From Tomocerus qinae (Eukaryota; Arthropoda; Collembola; Entomobryomorpha; Tomoceridae): a stretch of 64,000 nt of DNA. The translations under genes were made by a program, and so were the position numbers. Below are positions 1 through 11,998 of this stretch, piece by piece. Position 1 is the first letter of the stretch; every line of letters starts with the position of its first letter. The stretch covers positions 131,213,875-131,277,874 of the forward strand of contig CM034546.1 of the NCBI GenBank assembly GCA_020055645.1, given 5' to 3'. The notes under the pieces were generated by a model. It was not told where the DNA came from. It saw only the letters and a program-made list of their open reading frames with translations, and did not search any database.

Positions 1-2617
1 AAATGAACACGAGTCAATGGAGCGGAGTTAAAGCACGAAAGGGAAGAAATTTTTTGGCGGCTAAATGTTAAGTACGTTAAGTGTGGCAGTTCGATTTCAT
101 TACCAAAAAGTTTTGTTTCAAACAAATGGAGATTTTTTACGGTTTGCGGAAGGCAGGAAATGTCTAAAAAAGATTCTCGAATTTCCAATTCGGTGATTTT
201 CATTGTTGTTTTCCTCGTAAATGGAATATGTCTTAGAATCAATTTGTGAACAGAAAAACTGGCATTATTCCAAGAAATGACCTTGACATCTGCTAAATCA
301 AGATGTTCGATGATTACATCGTAGCTTAAGTCAATTGCCATATTGTTGCCACAAAGTTCAAGTCGATTTATTTTAGACAAATCTAGAATGTCGTTAACAG
401 TCACATCTTTCAGTTCTTGTCCATTCTGAATAAATGAGACTCTATGCAGCGTTAATTCCTCCGGAGAAAGTCGATGGGCCTTAGACAAAGCCAGGGAACA
501 TTTTTTCAATTCAATTTTCTTAGTTTTCCCGCCAAATTGTAAATTTATGGTATTTCCTTCTACTTTCAAATGCGTACCGAATAAAATTCGGACTAACTGG
601 TTGATATTAACAATGAATTGTTTGCCATGTAAATTTTCTTCGAATTGCAAATTCATGTACATCAGAAAATTCAAAATTTCTATCTGCGACGGCGCGCCTT
701 TCAAATCGATCAGTTTATTCTCAAACACATTTGTCAAAGAAAACTGGATGCTTTCATTTGTCCGTATTGAGTACCTGATAATACTTTTCAACGTGCGGAT
801 GACCTTTTCCATCTGTTCATTTTTTTCTAAGCAAATGACGTAATTGAATTTTGTTGTCTCTGTCTTTAGTTCTTCATCGATGAACCTTGCAAGTCGGACA
901 CATTCTTCGAATCTCTCCTCGATAATTAATTTCTGCAATTGTTGTTGATCAAGTAATTTCTTTTTTACTCCAGGGAACTTTTGTCGGAGGCTTTCATCTG
1001 CATATTTTGTGAATGGAAGTATTTTGTAATCCACAAATCCCTTGCAGCCAAGAATCTTAGCTAAGGTTTTCATTTCTCTCGATCGTTCATTATGACGAAT
1101 CTCTTGTTGCAGCAATCTATGAATACTGAACAAGTCCATTTCTATCAAACGTATGTCCTTGCACAATAACTGGTTAATAATTCCGTCATTGTACATTTCC
1201 AAAACTTTACCAGTTCTGGTGACTAACGAATATTTTTCTAGTAAATCGATCGCCTCACTTAGGTTGCGCATCTTCAAATTTAAAATTTTGATAAGAAACA
1301 TTGCCTGGACGTCATCTGGTCGGATATATCCAAAAATCATCAATAATTGATATGCCAACTTGCTCCTTTTCTCCTTCAGAATTAAATCTAACGAAATTTT
1401 AACATTTGTACTGATTGTTCTTTCGTAACCATCGAATTTCGATTCCACTATTGCTTCTAAGTCCTTGGTATACGTTTTTTCAATGTAACTGGCCAATTTG
1501 ATCCGTCCATTATTCAAAGCAGCCACTGCCAATTGGAGAGCCAAAGGGATATACCCTAACAGTCGACCTAATTCTTTGAGTTCATAATCTACAGGGCTTT
1601 TGAGGATTTCCTTGTCTAAATTTGCGTTTAAAAATTCTAAACTTTCCATTTCACTGAAAATGTCAAGCTGGAAATCGGAGATTTTCCCAAATCCAATATT
1701 TTCTGTTCCTCAGTCTTTCCACCTTGAAGTTATTAAGCAGTGAAAATTCTCGCAGTCTTTGGGAAGTACTGCTTGAATCCCGTCTTCACCTTGGTAGCTC
1801 TCGGCATTATAATCGAAGATCCATAGACATCTCCACTTTCTGAGGTATTCGTAACATTTCCGCGAGAATTCGTCCACGTACACCAATTCATTTCGATTTC
1901 TTACTTCTAAATCCCGTGCGAGACTTTTGAAAGAATGCAGCAGACTTCCTTCCCCGCAGTCAATCCATATAATTTGTTGATAATGTTCGTCATAGTGGTG
2001 GGCATACCATTTTGCAGTCAGAGATTTCCCGACTCCTCCCAGTCCAGTATACTTGGCTGCATCTGCAGACTCACAGATCACAACAGTCGGTTTTCATCCT
2101 TCAAAATTCGATCTCGTAATTCTTCCACTAATAATTTTTTCTTCAATATCCTTTTATGTAGAGATTTTATCAACGGTTTAAAATCCGGCCACCACCTGGC
2201 TTTATGGGCCCAAATATCAATCAAAGGATTGACTATTCCTTCAATTTTATTGGCACAATGTTCATTACAAGTCATTCGCAATATTTTCAGAAATATCTTT
2301 CGAACGTGATCCCAGTCTTTTTGTTGAATTATAAAAAGCAGCTTAGAATTTCTTTCAAGAGTCGTCCTTCTCCCTTCCTGCCAATATTAAATGTATAAAA
2401 TTAATTCAGTAATTATCCATGAAAACTATTAATATTCAAAATTTATGTAAAATGATCATGTTTTAAGGATCAAAGAAAATAGAAATGTCTTACTTACAAT
2501 TTCTTCCATTTCATTTCTTGAAATTATGTTGTGGTCGATTAAGGCCAGCAAAATTTCAGTTAGGTTGGTAATATTTTCTGATAGGTATGTTAAATTGTTA
2601 TTAATTTCGCTAACCAT
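1..2617 (-). pseudogene. CARD / NB-ARC / LRR-like NLR-type gene, broken and cut by the window edge
   Basis: Exon 1 (2498-2617, ATG at 2617) and exon 2 (2377 down to 1) are separated by a 120-bp GT-AG intron and join in phase. The first ~90 residues are helical and look like a CARD. The P-loop GLGGVGKS follows, then a Walker B-like LWIFDY and LITSR, the order typical of NB-ARC ATPases (APAF1/CED-4 and plant NLR relatives). Downstream comes an NB-ARC helical part (GRLLGYIPLALQLA). The last ~180 residues show irregular leucine-rich repeats (LELCGNN, LDLADVKVISW, LTYLTF). The frame shifts by one near 2081-2095, just before the P-loop. An in-frame TGA lies at 1710-1712, where relatives often have Trp after ITSR; the same frame then stays open to base 1. 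It is either a recent pseudogene or carries sequence errors. By family it would be a cytosolic innate-immune or apoptotic sensor. Confidence 0.75.
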
Positions 2618-2649
2618 CTTCGAAACGTTCACGGTAAAATTGGACAACG

Positions 2650-3756
2650 CAAATTTTTAATTCCTTTTAACAAAATGCTTGTTTTGGGCGATGCTTATAT
2701 CATAAAAATCCAATAGTCACTTGAATTGAGAATTATCCAGATGATTACTTAATTACTTATATTTGATTATTACAACATTATTCACCGTATCGATGAAGTA
2801 TTCTCATTGTGATTACTAATTTATTATGCTTGTACTTTAGCTTCTGTGAGGGTAATTGTGTTATTTACACAGAAATGCAAGTAGTGCATGATAGGAGAGG
2901 TCTAACTAATTAATGATTGTTTAATTGTATCAGTAGCTGTATATCTCATGTCCTACTCAATACTTCCGTTCGATTTCAAGTTTACACTTGATGACACATA
3001 TAGTGAAAAGCGAAAACCTATTTAAGTGAGACGACCTTGTGGGTAACATATACTTGAAGCACGTATAATGTGATGCAACTCTGCACTTTGTGTACATATA
3101 CTATCATGATTTATCGTTACCTATACTACAAGTAAAAAAAAATTTTTTAGCTGTCCATAGGTTCATCTGTTCTGGTTTAGGCTTGTTCTTCAGAGATACA
3201 CACTTTGACACGTATGCTCTTCATATAAATATAATACAAATTCTTTCTATCTGCTGATCATGAACTCACCTTCACAAAAAGGAATTAAAACTTGCAGTAA
3301 AATTGATGTAATCTCTAAATATAAACCAATGTATACAATTCTGGATATACTACCAAAAATTCTAAACACCAAAAGAACGAATTGCGCACACGAAAGGTTT
3401 AAGTTGTCTTGAAACGTTTCTCACGAGAGAAATTGCACATTTATGCCCATGTACTGCATTGTGCGTATGTATAATATTAATTTAACATCACCATGGTGTA
3501 TTAAGACATACAGTTTCCATCTTATCAATAACTAGCTACAGTGTAACAACAATAGATGTTTATTAATCTTATCTGACATCATAATCATTGTTGGGTCCTG
3601 AATAGTAAGATGATGTAGTCATGTAGTGTGTGAAATGCCAACCTAAATCATGTGTATGTTAACTAGATTACTAAATGTTAGCTACAAAATAATCGTTATT
3701 ATCCTAAAGTGGTATTGTAAAAACGTAAAATCATTCATTCTACTTGATTTGTGCTT
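2650..3756. other. AT-rich stretch without a recognised gene
   Basis: I see no coding signal, tRNA or clear repeat here. It lies upstream of the NB-ARC gene and beyond the 3' tail of the LINE, so it may hold the promoter or 5' UTR of the NB-ARC gene; no specific motif could be supported. Confidence 0.5.
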
Positions 3757-4375
3757 GATTGATTGATTGATTTAGCTTTATTTAAGTGACATCAATAGGC
3801 CATCCAATTACACGAATTGAAATCAGTAATAATTACTTATAACTACCACCACTTTTCACAAAGAGTCACTGGCTCCCACAACTTCCAATCATACAAAATA
3901 CATGTTCGGATATAAATATAATTAATAATATACATATATCTTATTCCTGATAGATTCCAAATACCGTTTCAAATTATCAACCAATTGAGGTAAAGACAGA
4001 TTTACATATACCCATTTCGCGGTAACTTATTCCTGGCCATCGCGGCAGAGTGTTTTACCGAGGAAATGCGTGCTATATTGACAGTTGCCCTTAGAAAAGA
4101 ACAACTACAGTTACTCCTAAAACTGAACCAATCCTCAGTTCCTGCCATTCTATTATTCACACTCTTCCAGACCACCTTAATCAGAGATATTTCCCTCCTT
4201 TCAAATATGGTATGTATTTGTAGTCTACATAGCAATCTACCTATGCGTCAACTTTGCCCTTACCCTTCTTGCTCCTACAGCTGATATTTGAGTTTTTAAA
4301 ACCTTTAAATTTACATAATCGATTATAGAAAAAGTTAACAACAAATCTATTAATTCTGTCCTGGATTATCTGTAA

Positions 4376-5716
4376 CTAGTAATAGGCCCGTTCTCCGAAC
4401 GGGAAATGGGTAACCCCTTAATGGGGTTACCCATTTGCATCATAAATCATGTCATGAGTATGTATTTGCATTATGATTTAAAAAAGTATGAAAATTAACA
4501 GATTAAAATGTTTAAAAAATCATTGTAAATATACGTCATTTTAAAGAACCCCATCGTGTTAAATAACCCTGTCATTTTAAATAACCTCATCGTGTTAAAT
4601 AACCCCGTCATTTTAAATAACCCCATCGTGTTAAATAACCCCCTCATTTTAAATAACCCCGTCGTTTTAAATATACGTCATTGTGAAGAAAAGAAAGAAA
4701 TTTTTGCCTTAAAACCCAAATTTTTTTTATTTTCACTGATAGTTTGTCGCCTCCACCCCCCATAATTCTACGGTCCTGGTAAATGACACCGCCATTTTAA
4801 ATAGACGTCATTGTAAATGACCCCGTCGTTTTAAATAAACGTCATTGCAAATGTACCCGTCATTTAAAATAGACGTCATTGTAAATGGCCCCGTCATCCG
4901 TCATTTTAAATAGACGTAATAGATTAAATTTAGAATCACCACTTCATTTTGAATAACCTCGTTGTTTTAAATCTATAAATGTCATTTTAAAAAATCTCGT
5001 AATTTTAAATAACCTCGTCATTTTAAACATTCCTGTAATTTTAAATAATCTCTTTATATTAAATATTCCCGTCATCTTAAATATTCCGTCATTTTCACCT
5101 CTTCATTTTAAGTAGCTCTGTTATTTGAATTAGCTAACACTATTTTAATGGTCCTCGTTATTGCTATCTATTTTCTTACCCCGTTACATTAACTAACCAA
5201 TTCTATGTCAAGTCAAGTCAACCTATTCAATCCACAACCAAATCATACTAACTAAATAAACGTTGCCTTGCTATTAATAGTTTGACTCCACTGAGGTCGC
5301 CCCGTTCGAGGTGAAAGGGACATTAATCCCTTTACATAGCGGAGGCCTGCTTGCTTAAAGAGTAGGACTTTGTCAAATTTTTGAAATTCACTGGCAAAAT
5401 ATTTTCTACTAAAAAATAAAAAACCGGAGTGGCTACCGTCTTCATTATTAAATCGAGTAGGTCAGGAAAAAGTTTGGTAAAGATCGGATGAAAACTGTAG
5501 GAGGAGTATCTGGACAAAGCGTGACAGATCGGAGCGTTTTCTCCCACTCCTTCAATGTTAAAATTCGAAATTCAAAAAATCATAAAACGATTTCTATGAA
5601 AGATATCGTTTTGAAACTTGAGGTTTGGGGTTCTGACTATGATATGAACATTCAGTAAAAATTTGAAAGTCGTAGATTGATGTTAAAGGGGAAATGAATT
5701 GCTATTATTATATAGA
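4376..5716 (-). mobile_element. Non-autonomous Helitron, 1341 bp, inside the LINE
   Basis: On the minus strand the element begins TCTATATAATAATAGC at 5716 and ends CTAG at 4376. It is preceded by host A (5717) and followed by host T (4375), the canonical A|T Helitron target. A stem CCCGTTC/GAACGGG lies 7 nt upstream of CTAG, and a second strong hairpin (ATGGGTAACCCC paired with GGGGTTACCCAT) lies just before it. There is no protein. The middle is filled by an 18-bp minisatellite (about 4540-5170). Removing the element rejoins the LINE reading frame across CAA|TTA with no lost base, which fixes both ends independently. Confidence 0.92.
4540..5170. repeat. Minisatellite, ~18-bp unit (TTAAATAACCCYGTCATT)
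   Basis: At least eight clear units run from 4555 to 4680, alternating CATCGTG and GTCATTTT variants. More degenerate copies spaced by ATAGACGTCATT continue to about 5170. It lies wholly inside the non-autonomous Helitron; internal minisatellites are common in such elements. Open frames here (4556-4765) are repeat translation, not genes. Confidence 0.85.
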
Positions 5717-8639
5717 TTGCAATTTTGTTTGGACGGCCCATATACAAATAGCATTATCGTAAATAGATATAACATAACAGTGTAGTAACATGCCCATAAC
5801 TTTATCTGTCACAGTCACAAGTCTCTTCAGCGAATACAAACGGGCTATCGCAACCTTAACTCTGATATCAACATAATCAAGATGCAACTTGAAGGTTAGA
5901 GTTGAATAAATAATGACACCCAAATACTTAAAACTAAAAACCCGTTCTAAAACATGACCATCATACAAAACATCATCATACTTTTCATATTTCACAATAC
6001 TATCACCTCCTTTGTGTAATATCATATATTGGGTTTTTTCGACATTTAATTGAAGTTTATTTTTACAACACCATAAATTAAATCTAGATAAATTGTTATT
6101 CACGGTAGTAATTGCATCATTAACATTAACATTGTAAACCCAGCACACTAGATCATCGGGATAAAGTGCATAATCAATATCGAAAACATTACCCACGTCA
6201 TTTATAAAAATACTAAAGAGCAGAGGTCCTAACGATGACCCAGCTCCTGTTCCTGTATTAATGTCATAATCATTAGAATAAAAATCACGATTTTTTAATC
6301 TCACTTTTCTGCCGCTTAAATAGTTTTTCAACAATCTTACCATATAAGGCTGTACTTTAAATTGCTCTACCAACTTAGAAATTAACAAATCATGATGAAC
6401 ACTATAAAACAGTCTTCAAATCGATAAAAACAGCCACTACCCTTCCATTTGTACCATTTATACTGTCATGGATACTTTGCGTAAGTTTCAATATTGCATT
6501 TTCACATCCCCTATTTTTTCTCTGAACCCAAACTGATTTGTATCAAAATCTGCTTCTACCATGTCGGTCAATCTAGAAAAAATCACCTTTTCAAACACCT
6601 TGCATAAGAACGTTACTACAGCAATTGACCTGTAGCTCCTTGCTCCCAATCTGGGACCCTTGACTTTGTACAAGGCAATTACATTTGCACATTTAAATTG
6701 GATTGGTATTAAACTACACTCAAAAATACAAGTAAATAGGACTGCCAGCGGGACCGCAATTACATCAAAAATTTCCTTAAACACTCTTTTAGGTACATTT
6801 TGTTTAGATCCTCCACCTTTGTCAACAGTCTTGATTGCTTTAACAATTTCCAGCTCAGAGACCTCAATTACTATCTTCATTACAATCCATTACAAAGTTA
6901 GTACAATATGAATTAATTTTTTCCTCCATTACACACTCATCATAAGTACCGTCCTTTTTGACAATAAAGACTTCAGCAAGAGTTTCACAAATATCTACAT
7001 CTTCCTCAACTACTTTTCCACTATCATCTAATAATTTTAAAATTGGCACTGAAGTCTTATCTCTGAAACCAGTAATGTCGTCTACTAAATTCCACACATT
7101 ACTAGATTCAAAATTTCAAACCTTTTTTTATAGTATTTTCGCTTGGCCGCAAATAATAAGTTTTTAACAGTCCCTCTCGATTTTCTGTAGGCTGACCAAT
7201 CGTTTTTACATTTAGATTTTTTAGCTATACATTTTAACTTATCTCTAATCTTACAATTATTAGCTATTTCATTACTGTACCACGGTGTATTTCTATGTTT
7301 GCACAGCTTCCTAGTGATGGGAGCGTGAGAGTCTAACATAGATAACGTATCTTTTTCAAACTTGTCTAAACTATGATTCAAATCTTCAGCCGTAACTAGG
7401 TAACTAAAATCTATGCCTTTGAAATCATTGACAACATTTTCCCAATTTATATTCGAATAATTTCTACTCTCAACCAATATCCCAGTAGTAGTGACTCTTT
7501 TTTCTTTTCTTACAACATATGTTAAATCATGGTCTGAGCCACCAAACGAAAATTGACCAGTTTCTGTGTATAACCTACTGTTGATGTATATATGGTCCAG
7601 CAGTGATCTGGAAGTGGCAGTAACTCTTGTTGGTTTACTAATAATTTGCTTTAAATCAAATTCCGAAGCCAAATTATAAAGCTCAGTTCTAAATCTTGAT
7701 CGCTCAAGGGCATCAATATTGAAATCACCAAAACAGATTTGTTCTACTTTATTACACTGTACTGTAGATAACTTAAAACATTCCTAAGGGACTCTAAAAA
7801 ATAGGAATCATGATTTTTGTTAGCTTTGGTAGCAGGTGTATTGTACACCGTAGTAACAAGTATTTTTGGCATTCCTTTTGTAGAAATAATTATAGAATTA
7901 ATTTCAATAAACTGATTTTTATAAGTGGGCTGGGTATATCAACAATTTGAAATGAGAAAAAATTATTAATGTATATTAACATCCCGCCTCCAGCATTAAT
8001 TTCTCTATCAATTCTGTAACAAAAATATCCTCTTATATTGAAGTAACGAGTTAAATCATGACTAAAAAGTTTACTTTCTGTAACCCCACACACAGCTACC
8101 CCATTTTCATTAAGCAGCAGACCTCTTAATTCATTGATTCTACTCTTAATGCCATTTACATTAATATGAATAAATTTTAAGCCTTTTCTTAATCTTGGTG
8201 TGTAGATGCGGTTACTGGTATCAAAGGCTTCTCTTAACATAGATTCGTTTACCGTAAGACTACTACAGTTATGAAAAGGAGCACAATCTTCCGTATTTAA
8301 ATGTGAATTCGATGATGATGACTGATTGTGTTGAGATATTTGAACGTCTTGAATTGCTTCAAATTGCTTGATTGATATCCCCTGAACAGCATATTTATAA
8401 ACGAAGCACTAAATTGACGAAGCTGAGAGTTTTGAATGTAGATATCCAAACAAGGCGATGAGTCCAGTTTCCGCATCTCACGCAGGTAACCTTGTGCCGT
8501 TTTCCACGTTCACCGTAACATTTTTCAACGACATTTCCGTGCTCTCCACTTTCATCTAATTTACCAGAAAATAGTACTTTTCCAGATAGTTTTCAATAAA
8601 TTTAACTTAAAAATATACAGTCCACTGTGCCTGTGCTTC

Positions 8640-8900
8640 ATTGCAAGCACGTATGCAGAACTGAGTTTCGGAGGGGGCTAGATTTCCAATAGATATTTTA
8701 AGTATATATATTCGCACGCAGCGCGAAAATTTTGGCTTTTTTTGAAGGAAATGAGTCAAAAATGGCCTAAAAGTGGCAAATAATCGCTCAAAGCGCGGAA
8801 TTTTTTGCTATTTTGAGAAAAAAATTCCCTTTTTCTTGGATTTCGGGAGGGGGGGGGGGCTTCAGCCCGTAAAGCCCATCCCTATATAAATACTTCCTTG
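8640..8900. repeat. Dispersed low-complexity repeat with GCGCGAAA core
   Basis: Sequence around 8715-8860 (CGCAGCGCGAAAATTTTGG, then TCAAAGCGCGGAATTTTTTG) resembles 54680-54770 (CGCGCAAAGCGCGAAATTG followed by CTTTTTGGCCTTTTCTGG). Both carry short runs ending in TTTTTCT-type tracts. It looks like a dispersed noncoding repeat family of unknown class; similarity was judged by eye. Confidence 0.4.
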
Positions 8901-9589
8901 CTTCATTGTCTACTATCGTGCGTGGCAATATTCAATCATAAAAGATGATACGGATGTTAAAAATGAATAATCATACCAAATTTTAAGCAAATAAGATGTC
9001 TATTTCTGTAAGTTATTTTTTAATTATTTCCCATAATTTTTTTAAGTCGAGAGTTTACAAAACATGATGATTTTACATGATTAAATATCTGTAGATATGA
9101 CTATAAATCCTGACAAAACAGTGACTATGTAGATTTTAGTTATTGTTAGACACAATAATGGTTTTCTCTTTTCATATAAGTACACATTCCATAAAACCCC
9201 TTCACCAATTCCTAGATTTGTACAATTTTATCATAATAATATTCAACAATGAAAGTTTTGTTGCTTAATACAATATGTCATTGATATATTGTAAATCATA
9301 ATACACTGAGATCTAACGGAAAGTCAGACGAAGCACTAGACTGTATGCAATTCAAGCACTTATGTCTTTCAGCATTTAATACAAAGATTGTAAACATAGA
9401 GGTAATATGAATTATACTATTTGCATCAATATTATACAGTATATTATTTTTTAATTAAATCCTAAATACCTACACCTTGAATTATTTGACTTATTTATTC
9501 CCCGATACATCAAAATCAGATGGTAATTTAGTGGCAGTGGGTGCGCTGGTCAGGAAATCAAAATGCGAAATTTAAACTGGTATTATATA
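8900..9589. other. AT-rich stretch without a recognised gene
   Basis: No coding frame of note, RNA gene or tandem repeat was recognised. Confidence 0.5.
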
Positions 9590-10215
9590 GTAACTAGTGA
9601 ACCCAGCTAAGGGGCAAACCTAGCACTCAAGAGAAATTCAGCTGGCCACCCAACACAGTAATAAAAACAATTTCGAAAAGATCCATTGCGTTATTATGTT
9701 AACTTTGGAAATACAAAGTTTATTTAAATTAATATACTTTTGGTTGGAAAAATTAGCTGCAGCCCCAACTTCGTGCTAAAAAAGAATTCCTAAACCAAAA
9801 TAATAACTGTAGATCGTAGCGCCGAATACAGGGAACAATGAAACATTCCATTTTCGAAAAAAATCCCAAAAAGTCACCAAAAAGCTCCCTTTCTAAATCA
9901 AAAGAAATTAGATTCCCCGTGGGATTTTAGATAAACGTACAAACGGCATGAGTCAACTTACGAATAAATATTTTTAAAGAATAAATAGTTAGTTACCCAG
10001 ACTGTTATTTAATTCTAAAAAAGGTGTGCCAACTGCCAAAGGAATCAAGAGGGTAGTAAAAAAGTAAACCCAGCTCAGCTCTACTAAAAAATGTTAAACA
10101 AGTTTGTCGATATAGGGGAACCAATTTATATTAGAAGTTTTGAAATGCTATTTAATAAGGCACATTGCGACCATTACGAAACGTCCCCTTTCGCTAATCA
10201 TTTCCATTTAATCAC
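9590..10215 (+). repeat. Diverged extra copy of a repeat found in both palindrome arms
   Basis: This segment matches 28840-29400 in the right arm in the same direction, and so 16550-17100 in the left arm inverted. Shared stretches include AGCTAAGGGG, AAAATTAGCTRCAGCYCCAAC, GTAGATCGTAGC, AAAAAGGTGTGC and the CGATATAG..GAACCAATTT block. Identity is clearly lower than between the arms. It shows that part of the arm is an older dispersed repeat. Confidence 0.75.
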
Positions 10216-10307
10216 GACTCTCCACCATTCAACCTTCTTATGTAAATTTCTATTATTATTTTAATGTTGCAATAATATTATGAAACGACTCATTTCGGTT
10301 GTTTAGA

Positions 10308-10402
10308 AGAATTAATGTTTTCAATAATGTACCATAGCGCATACCTCCATGTACTAAATTTAGCACATGAAGGTATGCGTTGGAGTACATTACTGAAAAC
10401 AT
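10308..10402. repeat. Inverted-repeat hairpin, ~40-bp arms
   Basis: TTAATGTTTTCAATAATGTA on the left pairs with TACATTACTGAAAACATTAA on the right, and the inner arms (GCGCATACCTCCATGT / ACATGAAGGTATGCG) continue the stem. The loop is about 11 nt. It resembles a small MITE; no target duplication was identified. Confidence 0.65.
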
Positions 10403-10979
10403 TAATTTGGGCTTGCGCATTTTGCTTTTATGGAACATGCATACATTACGTGTGCAGTTGATGGGAGGAGGAGGTACTCAAATGTGTTACAGTCAACACT
10501 TGCGTTACACATGGGGGAGGGGGTTTTGCGTTACGATATATATACAGGCTCCCTAGGCTCTCCCTACCACACGTACAGACATATATAGACAGGTAATTTT
10601 TTCCAAGTCTGAGATTATATTATAGATATACTACAACAATCTATAATTACCAATACTAAATATAACTAAGGGTGTTTTGACTGTTGATATTTCTATTGAT
10701 CATTGAGTTGATTGGGTTTTTCAATTTTCGGTATTCGAAAAATAACAATTTGCCTGAGTAGAAATAAAATTTTAAAATAAAATCGAATTCTAACGAGATA
10801 TAGTAAATGAGATTATCATCCGTCAAAGTACCCTTGAAATTTTACAATTAAAATGTTGAGACTTAAAACCTATATTAACGAACAAAAAACAATAGTCTGT
10901 ACTTATATGTTAATATAGTAATCTGTAAAAAGTAGATTTCAAACCAAATGAGGCAAAAATTTACAAAGTAATCATAAAA

Positions 10980-11440
10980 CTAGAAATCTGCATCCAGAGT
11001 AAAGTGCATTTCATCTTTTTTGGACATAACGCCCGCCTTTTGATATTCTCCGACCTTTTTCTCAAAGAAATTAGTCTTTCCCTCCAATGAGATATGCTCC
11101 ATGAAATCAAATGGATTTTCTTTGTTGTAAATCTAAAAGTAAATAGAAATTACGCATAACTTTGGTATAATAACTTTTGATTAGGATTAAATAACATATA
11201 ATAATTAGCATTTAGCATTACCTTTTTGCAACCAAGTTCACTCAGAAGACGATCAGCAACAAATTCAATGTATTGACGCATCAACTGGCAGTTCATTCCG
11301 ATCATGTCACAAGGTAAAGACTCTGTAAGGAATTCTTGCTCAATCACAACTGCTTCTCTTATAATCTGCACAATTCTTGACTCTGTAGGTTTATTCACCA
11401 CGTGTTTGAACATCAAACACGCAAAATCACAATGAAGTCC
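10980..11440 (-). CDS. RRM2: Ribonucleoside-diphosphate reductase small subunit (R2), last two exons only
   Basis: Exon 11222-11440 (73 codons) starts after an AG acceptor, encodes [15 protein letters not shown] onward including [11 protein letters not shown] and [17 protein letters not shown], and ends at a GTAATG donor. Exon 10980-11132 encodes [18 protein letters not shown] through to the terminal FTLDADF, the conserved C-terminal heptapeptide that docks R2 on the large subunit. The intron (11133-11221) joins in phase. R2 carries the diiron-tyrosyl radical cofactor used to make deoxyribonucleotides. These 124 residues are about the last third of a normal R2 (~390 aa) and show no defect. 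The upstream exons, with the first metal ligands, were not found at higher coordinates in the window. It is either a gene with an enormous intron, a partial duplicate, or a rearranged or misjoined locus. Confidence 0.9.
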
Positions 11441-11504
11441 CTTTTTAAAACAAAATTAATTGGACTTTATTCATTAGCTTCATAAGTATATTTTTATTTT
11501 AATA

Positions 11505-11880
11505 TAATGTCAAAAATTATGAAAAATGACAAAAATTATGAAAAATTATGAAAAATGTCAAAAACTGAAAAATGTCAAAAACTATGACAAATGTCAAAAA
11601 CTATGAAAAATGTCAAAAACTGAAAAATGTCAAAAACTGAAAAATGTCAAAAACTATGACAAATGTCAAAAACTATGAAAAATGTCAAAAACTATGACAA
11701 ATGTCAAAAATTATGAAAAATGTCAAAAATTATGAAAAATGACAAAACTATTTATTTGAAACTATTCGAATTTATTTGAAACTGTTCGCATTTATTTGAA
11801 ACTGTTCGAATTTATTTAAAACTGTTCGAATTTATTTGAAACTGCGAATTTGTTTGAAACTCGTATTTGGAGTTCGAGAC
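11505..11880. repeat. Two minisatellites: AAAAATGTCAAAAACTATG and GAATTTATTTGAAACTGTTC
   Basis: From 11505 to 11745 a ~19-bp unit (AAAAATGTCAAAAAYTATG with GACAAATG variants) repeats about a dozen times. From 11750 to 11870 a 20-bp unit (GAATTTATTTGAAACTGTTC) repeats about six times. The first unit recurs reverse-complemented at 52147-52407. Confidence 0.9.
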
Positions 11881-11998
11881 TTACATTTGTCTCTACTTCA
11901 TGTATCTAGTGGGGACCAATGTGATTTAAGGATATACTGTGAAATGGTCTGAGAAACTGGTCCAAAAATGAAAAGGTGAGCTGTGTATGAATTTAAGA

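Larger units (their letters stand above)
3757..8600 (-). mobile_element. Degenerate non-LTR retrotransposon (Jockey/CR1-like LINE), split by a Helitron
   Basis: Read from high to low coordinates. The apurinic endonuclease N-terminus (7890-8240, FIHINVNGIKSRINELR) is followed by the endonuclease C-terminal part (7085-7672) with the GGSDHDLTY motif, then reverse-transcriptase fingers/palm (6488-6880) and the catalytic palm (5708-6388) with YPDD in place of the usual Y/F-A-D-D. Frames change several times, so it is dead. After the Helitron at 4376-5716 the frame resumes (LQIIQDRINRFVVNFF), and a frameshifted C-terminal part runs to about 4002. The 3' end is near 3757: AATAAA followed by a short (AATC)n tail on the minus strand. 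Between 8240 and 8600 a Cys/His stretch (VTCVRCGNWTH) hints at ORF1 or 5' remains; that part and the 5' end are uncertain. The exact clade is not resolved. Confidence 0.85.
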
